Part shown: positions 1-4,424 of the stretch, one piece after another
Layout: every line of letters starts with the position of its first letter
Position numbering within the stretch: the first letter of the stretch is position 1
Made by a program: the position numbers and the translations under genes
Notes under the pieces: model-generated
Databases searched by the model: none
Seen by the model: the letters and a program-made list of their open reading frames with translations, nothing else
Told to the model about the DNA's origin: nothing
NCBI GenBank assembly: GCA_029288335.1
Contig: JARIHJ010000102.1
Span: 1 to 5,372, forward strand
From: Candidatus Saccharimonadota bacterium
GTDB taxonomy: Bacteria; Patescibacteriota; Saccharimonadia; Saccharimonadales; UBA4665
Direction: 5' to 3'
DNA: 5,372 bases

Positions 1-1273
1 TCAAATATTCCGGATTGACCACCAAGTCGTCTATAAATGGAGCGGTGTGCTTTTCCTTAACTTTGCTTCTGAGCAAATTGAAAGCGTGCCGGCGCATTAT
101 CCAGAATTTTTCTGATCTTCCCTCGGTAGCGTCTTCCTCAAACCCATTTATCTCATAACGGGCGCGGTGACGTTTTAGCTCGCGGTGGAGGTTTTTGATT
201 TTTTCGCGAACTTCATCTTCAGTATCACCGTTAAATTCCACCATTAAAATCATTTTCGGGATGCCTCTAAGTAACTGCAAACCGTCAGGAATCAGGCTAA
301 TTAGCAGGTGAATAAATTTCTTGGCTCCGAGCATTTTTAGGAAGTACGGCATAAATTTCATCGTCAGAAGAAGTGTCGCATCATCAAAACACTCAAAAGT
401 AGCTGGCTTATATTCTAGAGTCTTTGGAATAATTTCGCCGAGGTCGTCAATGTCTTTTAAGAATAAAACCAGCAGGCCAGAATGGGCTTTCGCGGGCACT
501 AATTTAAAATGAATATCGGTCACAAATCCGAGCGTTCCTTGCGCGCCGACAATCAAATTGCAGAGATTGAATACGCCAGTTTCACGGTCCCAAACGTCCC
601 ACAAATTGTAGCCGGTCGAGTTTTTGCTGACCTTCGGTTTTGCCGCTTTAATTTTGTCGTAATGCTTGTCGACCAGCTCGAAAATTTGCTTATATACTTG
701 GCCCTCGAAATCTTTCTGACTCATTTTTTTAGTGAGTTCGAGTTTATTAAGTGGCTTAACTACCCGCTCAATTCCGTCGGCAAAGACAAACTTCAGCTCG
801 GTAACAAAATTTTCAGTTTTGCCAAACTCGAGCGATTTTTCGCCGCCGCTATTGTTGTTGACCATCCCGCCGATGGTACAGAGGTCGCGGCTAGCCGGAT
901 AGCTGGGCACTAGCGCCTTATGCTTCAGCGTTTCTTTTTCAAAATCGCGGTAAAAGACGCCCGGCTGCGCCTGCGCCATCTCGCTCGAAACTTTTTCAAT
1001 TTTCGTAAAATGCTCATTGAAATCGCAGATAATGCCGTCATTGATAGCTGCGCCAGACATATCAGTGCCAGCCGAGCGAGCCGTCACCGAAACTTTATTG
1101 TCGCTAGCAAACTTGACGAGTAACTCGACGTCGCTAGCACTTTCTGGCATCACCACCAGCTTGGGCCTAAGCTCAAACATACTAGCGTCGTGACTATAAA
1201 AATCGAGCGTAGCCGTATCATCTTTAATTTCGCCGTGAAAGCCAGCCTTGCGCAATATTTCTTTCAGATCCAT
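1..1273 (-). CDS. FAD-linked oxidase, GlcD / D-lactate dehydrogenase-like (3' end outside window)
   Basis: A single open frame runs from an ATG at 1273-1271 to the left edge: 424 residues with no stop seen. Family knowledge: these flavoproteins oxidise 2-hydroxyacids such as D-lactate or glycolate and pass electrons to quinone or another acceptor. Seen: an N-terminal PCMH-type FAD-binding domain with the pyrophosphate-loop motif ARSAGTDMSGAAI (residues 65-77), the second FAD segment TIGGMVNNNSGG (133-144) and the domain-closing GAQGTLGFVTDIHFKLVP (243-260). A C-terminal FAD-oxidase domain starts near 265 and contains FWIMRRHAFNLLR (390-402) and HTAPFIDDLVV (409-419). Relatives usually have about 460-560 residues, so the last 40-140 are missing. 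No Shine-Dalgarno stands before the ATG; TTG at 1282 is a weaker alternative start. The gene diverges from ndh. The substrate cannot be read from sequence; the family call is firm, a lactate role is inference. Confidence 0.88.
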   Translation of the reverse strand, partial: MDLKEILRKAGFHGEIKDDTATLDFYSHDASMFELRPKLVVMPESASDVELLVKFASDNKVSVTARSAGTDMSGAAINDGIICDFNEHFTKIEKVSSEMAQAQPGVFYRDFEKETLKHKALVPSYPASRDLCTIGGMVNNNSGGEKSLEFGKTENFVTELKFVFADGIERVVKPLNKLELTKKMSQKDFEGQVYKQIFELVDKHYDKIKAAKPKVSKNSTGYNLWDVWDRETGVFNLCNLIVGAQGTLGFVTDIHFKLVPAKAHSGLLVLFLKDIDDLGEIIPKTLEYKPATFECFDDATLLLTMKFMPYFLKMLGAKKFIHLLISLIPDGLQLLRGIPKMILMVEFNGDTEDEVREKIKNLHRELKRHRARYEINGFEEDATEGRSEKFWIMRRHAFNLLRSKVKEKHTAPFIDDLVVNPEYL

Positions 1274-1308
1274 CGAGTTCAAGTGTAGCGCTAGCCTGCT
1301 AGCTTTCG

Positions 1309-1335
1309 CAAGCCGGTTATGCTAAACTAGGCTTG
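1309..1335. repeat. Inverted repeat CAAGCC-N15-GGCTTG, possible operator
   Basis: Two perfect 6-bp arms, at 1309-1314 and 1330-1335, flank the candidate -10 of ndh in the middle of the divergent intergenic region. The arms could form a dimeric regulator site or a hairpin in a leader RNA. No U-run follows, so it is not an intrinsic terminator. A 6-bp inverted repeat can arise by chance; the function is inference. Confidence 0.3.
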
Positions 1336-1351
1336 TAAAGTAAAAATTAAC

Positions 1352-1356
1352 AGGGA
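1352..1356 (+). promoter_or_regulatory. Ribosome binding site of ndh
   Basis: AGGGA lies 4 nt before the ATG at 1361. It is a recognisable though short-spaced Shine-Dalgarno and supports that start. Confidence 0.5.
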
Positions 1357-1360
1357 ACAA

Positions 1361-2563
1361 ATGACAAAACAGATATTGATTGTGGGCGGCGGCTTCGGCG
1401 GCGTCAAAGCGGCGCTGGAACTAGCCAAACGGCCGGAAGACTTTGAAATTACGCTAGTCTCGGAGCACGAGCATTTTCGCTACTATCCGGAACTTTATCA
1501 CACCGCGACTGGCGGCTTGCGCACGCAAACCAGCATTCGATTGCGCGACATTTTCGCCGGCAAAAACATCACATTCCTAAAAGCCAAAGCCGAAAGGCTT
1601 CACCGCGAAGCTAAGGCAATTGAAACCAACGACGGACAAAAGTTAAACTACGACATTTTGATACTGGCCCTCGGCGTCGTCACAAATTACTTCGGCATAA
1701 AGGGGCTACAGGAGTACAGCTATGGTATCAAATCGCCGGAAGAAGCGGCTGAATTTAAGGCGGAGCTCCACAAGCAGCTGACAGACGAGCACGCGCCCGA
1801 TAAACACTACGTCATCGTCGGTGCCGGCCCAACCGGGATCGAGCTCGCCGGCGCTTTACCGGGCTATATGAAAAAAATTATAGCCAATCACGGGGTAAAA
1901 CACCGGGCAATTCATATTGATCTCATAGAAGCTGCACCGCGTTTGCTGCCGCGCTCGCCGACAAGCACAAGCCGTGCCGTTCGCCGCCAGCTAAAAAAAC
2001 TAGGCATTAAGTTATACCTCGGCCAGGCAGTGCAGGGCGAAACGGCCGACGCGCTGACGATTAATGGCAAGCCGCTGACGAGCCACACTGTCGTTTGGAC
2101 GGCTGGTATGGCTAATAATCCGTTTTTTGAGGCTAACAAATTTGCCGTTAACGACCGGCACAAAGTTCTCGTGGACGAATTTATGAAAGCCGAAGATGAG
2201 ATTTACGTCATCGGTGACAATGCCGCCACGCCATATTCCGGTATGGCGCAGACCGCGCTCTACGATGCTAGTTTTGTCGTGAACAACTTAAAGCGAGATT
2301 TAGCTGGCGAAGAGCTAGAGCGCTACAAGCCAAAGCAGCCGATTAGCATAATTCCAGCCGGGCCAAACTGGGCGGCGGTGGATTGGGGCAGGTTTCACTT
2401 TACCGGCCGGAAGGGCTGGCTCCTGCGCCAAGCCGCGGATCTGGTCGCATTTCACGACTTGGAGCCATGGTGGAAGGCAACAGAGCAATGGTTTACCGAG
2501 TTTGCCGAGCAGGAAAACTGCGAAATTTGTACGGCAGCCGACGATAGTTTGGCGACAACATAA
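1361..2563 (+). CDS. ndh: Type II NADH dehydrogenase (NDH-2), NADH:quinone oxidoreductase
   Basis: This 400-residue protein matches the usual length of NDH-2, a peripheral membrane flavoprotein that oxidises NADH and reduces quinone without pumping protons. Seen: a first Rossmann fold at the N-terminus, ILIVGGGFGG (5-14), for FAD; a second, YVIVGAGPTGIELAG (150-164), for NADH; an acidic residue ending the following strand, IDLIE (186-190), consistent with NADH over NADPH; VVWTAGM (244-250); and the FAD-contacting IYVIGDNAA (281-289). The quinone-side motif begins AQTAL (296-300), but the second Gln of the usual AQxAxQ pattern is absent (Tyr301, Asp302). The C-terminal part (352-383) is rich in Trp, Phe and Leu without a clear transmembrane helix, fitting an amphipathic membrane anchor. 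The only two cysteines form CEIC at 387-390. The ATG at 1361 has an AGGGA before it. Another quinone-reducing member of the same two-dinucleotide-fold superfamily is possible but less likely. Confidence 0.85.
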   Translation: MTKQILIVGGGFGGVKAALELAKRPEDFEITLVSEHEHFRYYPELYHTATGGLRTQTSIRLRDIFAGKNITFLKAKAERLHREAKAIETNDGQKLNYDILILALGVVTNYFGIKGLQEYSYGIKSPEEAAEFKAELHKQLTDEHAPDKHYVIVGAGPTGIELAGALPGYMKKIIANHGVKHRAIHIDLIEAAPRLLPRSPTSTSRAVRRQLKKLGIKLYLGQAVQGETADALTINGKPLTSHTVVWTAGMANNPFFEANKFAVNDRHKVLVDEFMKAEDEIYVIGDNAATPYSGMAQTALYDASFVVNNLKRDLAGEELERYKPKQPISIIPAGPNWAAVDWGRFHFTGRKGWLLRQAADLVAFHDLEPWWKATEQWFTEFAEQENCEICTAADDSLATT

Positions 2564-2594
2564 AAACTCCCCGGATAAATCCAGGGAGTTTTTT
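2562..2594. terminator. Bidirectional intrinsic terminator between convergent ndh and aquaporin genes
   Basis: The arms AAAAACTCCC (2562-2571) and GGGAGTTTTT (2584-2593) pair perfectly. After a C-A mismatch, GGAT/ATCC (2573-2576 and 2579-2582) can extend the stem. On plus it ends in six T (2589-2594). On minus the A-run 2562-2566 becomes a U-run. It overlaps the ndh TAA stop and lies 22 bp past the end of the aquaporin gene, so it can end both transcripts. Confidence 0.88.
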
Positions 2595-2616
2595 GCAGCG
2601 TTATGAACTAGAACTA

Positions 2617-3387
2617 TTAGCGCTTTTTGCGCGAAGTTGTTCTTTTAGCCGTAGTCTTTTTGGTGGTACTAGTTCTGACGGAACCGCCAGTTGTGGCACC
2701 AGCCAAGCTAAGCATTCTTAAGCCCGTTGCACCGTTCCTGAAGAACAGGTCGTACAAACCGAAACCAACGACCGAGCCGGCCACAGGGCCAAGCACGTAA
2801 GTGCCCCAAGCCGCGCCGCTCCAAATGTGCCAAGCGCGTGTACCGAGAGCCAGTGCTGGGTTTAATAGGCCGAAGCTGCCAACCGTAGCGATCAACACGC
2901 CAACGGCAAAAGCTACACCGACGTAGCCAGCAAAAGCGTGGCTGGTCTTCGCCCGGTGAAGGGCTGCGGCCCAGCCTAGCGTAAATACTAGTGTGCCAAC
3001 CGCTTCAGCAGCAAAAACCTTAACGTCAAAACCAGCTTGCCGCTCGTAAAGAGCTTGAACCGGCTGACTGAATAGGTACTGGAACAATTCGTAAGCCACC
3101 CACGCACCGAACAACTGGGCTACCCAGTATAGCGGTACGATCGCTAGCTTGACTTGGCGGGTTAGAGCCAGCCCAAGCGTCACGATTGGGTTTAAGTGCG
3201 CGCCGGACCTGCCAACGAACATAAATGTAGCGGCTGCTAACGCCAGGCCGGCGGCAACAGCAATGAAATACGGCACGCCGATGCTTGAGTGCTGCATACT
3301 CAAGACTACATAAGTCAGCACGCCGGTGCCGAGAAACTCCGCGAGCAACACGGCAAAAACGTTTCCCACCTTTTGTTTTGGAAACAT
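2617..3387 (-). CDS. MIP-family channel protein (aquaporin/glycerol-facilitator-like), divergent
   Basis: This 256-residue integral membrane protein is of aquaporin-family size. The family forms tetrameric pores for water or small neutral solutes. Seen: the twofold MIP repeat, each half starting with a Glu-bearing helix, AEFLGTGVL (16-24) and AEAVGTLVF (127-135). Six hydrophobic helices lie near 8-30, 38-58, 82-105, 122-144, 151-171 and 193-216. Two re-entrant loops are present: SGAHLNPIVTLG (61-72) and GLLNPALALG (173-182). The first NPA is NPI, and the residue after the second NPA, where the family normally has the aromatic/arginine-filter Arg, is Leu179. Residues 238-256 form a tail made only of Arg, Lys, Thr, Ser and Ala. 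The ATG at 3387 is fixed by GGAGGG six nt upstream, and the gene has its own promoter. The substrate is unclear because the filter is altered; related proteins in Saccharibacteria are my recollection, not a search result. Confidence 0.88.
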   Translation of the reverse strand: MFPKQKVGNVFAVLLAEFLGTGVLTYVVLSMQHSSIGVPYFIAVAAGLALAAATFMFVGRSGAHLNPIVTLGLALTRQVKLAIVPLYWVAQLFGAWVAYELFQYLFSQPVQALYERQAGFDVKVFAAEAVGTLVFTLGWAAALHRAKTSHAFAGYVGVAFAVGVLIATVGSFGLLNPALALGTRAWHIWSGAAWGTYVLGPVAGSVVGFGLYDLFFRNGATGLRMLSLAGATTGGSVRTSTTKKTTAKRTTSRKKR

Positions 3388-3393
3388 ATGGAA

Positions 3394-3399
3394 CCCTCC
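3394..3399 (-). promoter_or_regulatory. Ribosome binding site of the aquaporin-family gene
   Basis: On the minus strand GGAGGG lies 6 nt before the ATG at 3387. It is a strong Shine-Dalgarno at good spacing and decides the start. Confidence 0.75.
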
Positions 3400-3419
3400 A
3401 CTTATTAGTTAATAATCGA

Positions 3420-3448
3420 ATAGTACCCTTAATTATCAGCTTTGTAAA
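3420..3448 (-). promoter_or_regulatory. Promoter of the aquaporin-family gene (sigma70-like)
   Basis: On the minus strand TTTACA (3443-3448; 5 of 6 matches to TTGACA) and TACTAT (3420-3425; 4 of 6 matches to TATAAT) are separated by exactly 17 bp. They sit about 32 bp before the start codon, leaving a short leader with the Shine-Dalgarno. The -35 lies inside the inverted repeat GCTTTGTAAAGC (3439-3450), so a repressor could act there. The consensus fit is good, but there is no transcript evidence. Confidence 0.6.
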
Positions 3449-3460
3449 GCGCTAACGCTT
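3439..3460. repeat. Two overlapping short inverted repeats at the aquaporin -35
   Basis: GCTTT-GT-AAAGC (3439-3450) and AAGCG-CTAA-CGCTT (3447-3460) overlap by four bases. The first covers the -35 hexamer. The second lies just upstream, and on the minus strand its arms are followed by only a short T-run. They could be an operator, or a weak terminator for the ATP synthase operon that ends at 3500. Both readings are inference. Confidence 0.3.
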
Positions 3461-3499
3461 GGCAGGGTAAATTTACAGAGGAGATAAGTGTGGAAAACT

Positions 3500-3772
3500 T
3501 CAGGTCCGAGCTCGGGCCATAATGCGGGCAAGCGCACTCGCGGCGTCGCGAATTTTAGCTTTTTTGCCGTAATCAGGCGGATTAAACAAAGTGCCTTCTT
3601 GCAATCTGGTTTTTGCTACATCGCACAGCAGCGGCGAGAATAAATCCTGCAAATGTCTCTCTTTAGCGGTATCAAAGCCAAGCGTGTCAATAACTTGCCG
3701 GCTAGCTTCAATGCCGACTGGTATAGTTTCCGCGGGAGGTATTACTATTCGCCGAAGGCGAGGTCCAAACAT
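3500..3772 (-). CDS. Hypothetical protein (90 aa) directly downstream of atpC
   Basis: I do not recognise this gene. The ATG lies 8 bp after the atpC stop on the same strand, so it is probably the last gene of the ATP synthase operon and translated by reinitiation; I see no Shine-Dalgarno. The codon use resembles the neighbours. The protein has a basic start with the segment RLRRIVIPP (5-13), a middle predicted mostly helical (about 20-60) with a single Cys50 in FSPLLCDVAK (45-54), the turn-like NPPDYGKK (64-71), and an Arg/Ala-rich C-terminal helix (72-89). No signal peptide or membrane segment is visible, so it should be cytoplasmic. A role linked to the ATP synthase is only suggested by position. 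The opposite-strand frame at 3591-3812 is less convincing. Confidence 0.6.
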   Translation of the reverse strand: MFGPRLRRIVIPPAETIPVGIEASRQVIDTLGFDTAKERHLQDLFSPLLCDVAKTRLQEGTLFNPPDYGKKAKIRDAASALARIMARART

Positions 3773-3780
3773 AATGTTTG

Positions 3781-4209
3781 CTAGCGTCGCTGGTGGCGAC
3801 GCCGCAGATTAGACACTTCTAGGCGAGCGCCAGTGCGTTCAATCAACGCTTGGGCCTTATCGAGGCTAACTTGGTCTTTGGCCTGGGATTTCGCTTCTAG
3901 AGCCCGCTGATGAGCGGCTTCAGCTTCAGCCTGATTGATGTCGTCGGCGTGGTCAGCTTCGTCTACGATGACTTTTAGTAAATCGTGTTCCACTTCTATA
4001 ACGCCACCAGAAATCGCAAAAAACTCTCTGGCAGCATCAGAATCACGCGGATTGCGCCGAACGGCCACCACACCGCTAGTGGCAACACTGATTAGCGGCA
4101 TATGTTTCGGCAATACACCGATAATACCATCCATAGTTGGCAGGCTCACCTCATAAACCTCGTCGTCGAATTTTACACCCTTAAGAGTTACCAGCTGCAA
4201 ATGGATCAT
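3781..4209 (-). CDS. atpC: F1Fo ATP synthase epsilon subunit
   Basis: This 142-residue protein has the usual epsilon length. Epsilon sits in the central stalk, couples gamma to the c-ring, and its C-terminal helices can inhibit ATP hydrolysis. Seen: an N-terminal beta-sandwich (about 1-84) with the family signature region LPTMDGIIGVLPKHMPLI (23-40) and FFAISGGVIEVEHDLLKV (63-80). Then come two Ala-rich, charged helices (about 91-110 and 115-131) and a very basic end, RRRHQRR (136-142). The inhibitory C-terminal domain is therefore complete. The ATG at 4209 overlaps the upstream ORF's TGA by four bases (ATGA, 4206-4209), and AAGGAGG lies 9 nt before it, so translation is probably coupled. Unusually, a small ORF stands between it and atpD. 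Identification by motifs and operon position is firm. Confidence 0.92.
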   Translation of the reverse strand: MIHLQLVTLKGVKFDDEVYEVSLPTMDGIIGVLPKHMPLISVATSGVVAVRRNPRDSDAAREFFAISGGVIEVEHDLLKVIVDEADHADDINQAEAEAAHQRALEAKSQAKDQVSLDKAQALIERTGARLEVSNLRRRHQRR

Positions 4210-4424
4210 TCGGCATAGCCTCCTTCCGGCAGACCGGCAACTTCTACATCTGAGGTAAATTCGATAATAGGCAGCGGACGCCTAAATCGCTGCAATGGGC
4301 CCTGTGTCACAGCACCAACCACCAGCTTTCCTGACGCGCCAATTAACAGATCCACATTTAGCTTATTAGCAAGTTTGCGGGCGACCTCTACGCAATCATT
4401 CATATCGGCTTCGCTAACAAACAT
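4206..4424 (-). CDS. Small hypothetical protein (72-73 aa) between atpD and atpC
   Basis: I do not recognise this protein. It is embedded in the ATP synthase operon. Its ATG at 4424 shares one base with the atpD TGA (TGATG); a GTG at 4427, giving a 4-bp overlap, is the alternative start. Its stop overlaps the atpC ATG by four bases. Such tight fits on both sides make it very probably a real, translationally coupled gene. Numbering from the GTG: a likely helix at 12-23 (CVEVARKLANKL), then strands VDLLIGA (25-31), LVVGAVTQ (35-42) and PIIEFTS (53-59), suggesting a small alpha/beta domain. No membrane segment or signal peptide is seen. Its final codons contain the atpC Shine-Dalgarno. Standard F1Fo operons run atpD directly into atpC, so this insertion is odd. 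An assembly or regulatory role for F1 is speculation. Confidence 0.72.
   Translation of the reverse strand: MFVSEADMNDCVEVARKLANKLNVDLLIGASGKLVVGAVTQGPLQRFRRPLPIIEFTSDVEVAGLPEGGYAE
4219..4225 (-). promoter_or_regulatory. Ribosome binding site of atpC inside the upstream ORF
   Basis: On minus, AAGGAGG lies 9 nt before the atpC ATG and is encoded within the Pro-Glu-Gly-Gly codons near the end of the preceding small ORF. It fixes the atpC start. Confidence 0.7.

Larger units (their letters stand above)
1274..1360. promoter_or_regulatory. Divergent intergenic region between FAD-linked oxidase and ndh
   Basis: These 87 bp separate two divergent start codons and must hold both promoters unless either gene is read from further away. 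A perfect 6-bp inverted repeat, CAAGCC (1309-1314) and GGCTTG (1330-1335) with a 15-nt spacer, sits in the middle. Inside the spacer, TATGCT (1318-1323) is a possible -10 for ndh, but no good -35 lies 16-18 bp before it. On the minus strand TTTACA (1335-1340) resembles a -35 but lacks a well-placed -10. The location is certain to be regulatory; the exact promoter elements are not resolved. Confidence 0.4.

Noticed and set aside
321..1123. Three plus-strand open frames at 321-512, 509-913 and 920-1123
   Set aside because: They lie antisense to the FAD-linked oxidase, whose minus-strand frame carries clear FAD motifs throughout. Their translations show no recognisable domain.
1..1273. Possibility that the FAD-linked oxidase is a pseudogene
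   Set aside because: Codon-by-codon reading of the minus strand gives one uninterrupted frame with all expected motifs. It is cut only by the window edge.
1912..2163. Minus-strand open frame inside ndh
   Set aside because: It is antisense to the Rossmann-fold region of ndh, has no ribosome binding site and shows no family features.
3503..3518. Near-palindrome GGTCCGAGCTCGGGCC
   Set aside because: It has one mismatch and no loop, is not followed by a T-run, and lies within the end of the 90-aa coding region. It is probably chance.
3591..4156. Plus-strand open frames at 3591-3812 and 3935-4156
   Set aside because: They are antisense to the 90-aa ORF and atpC. They are Ser-rich translations typical of shadow frames.
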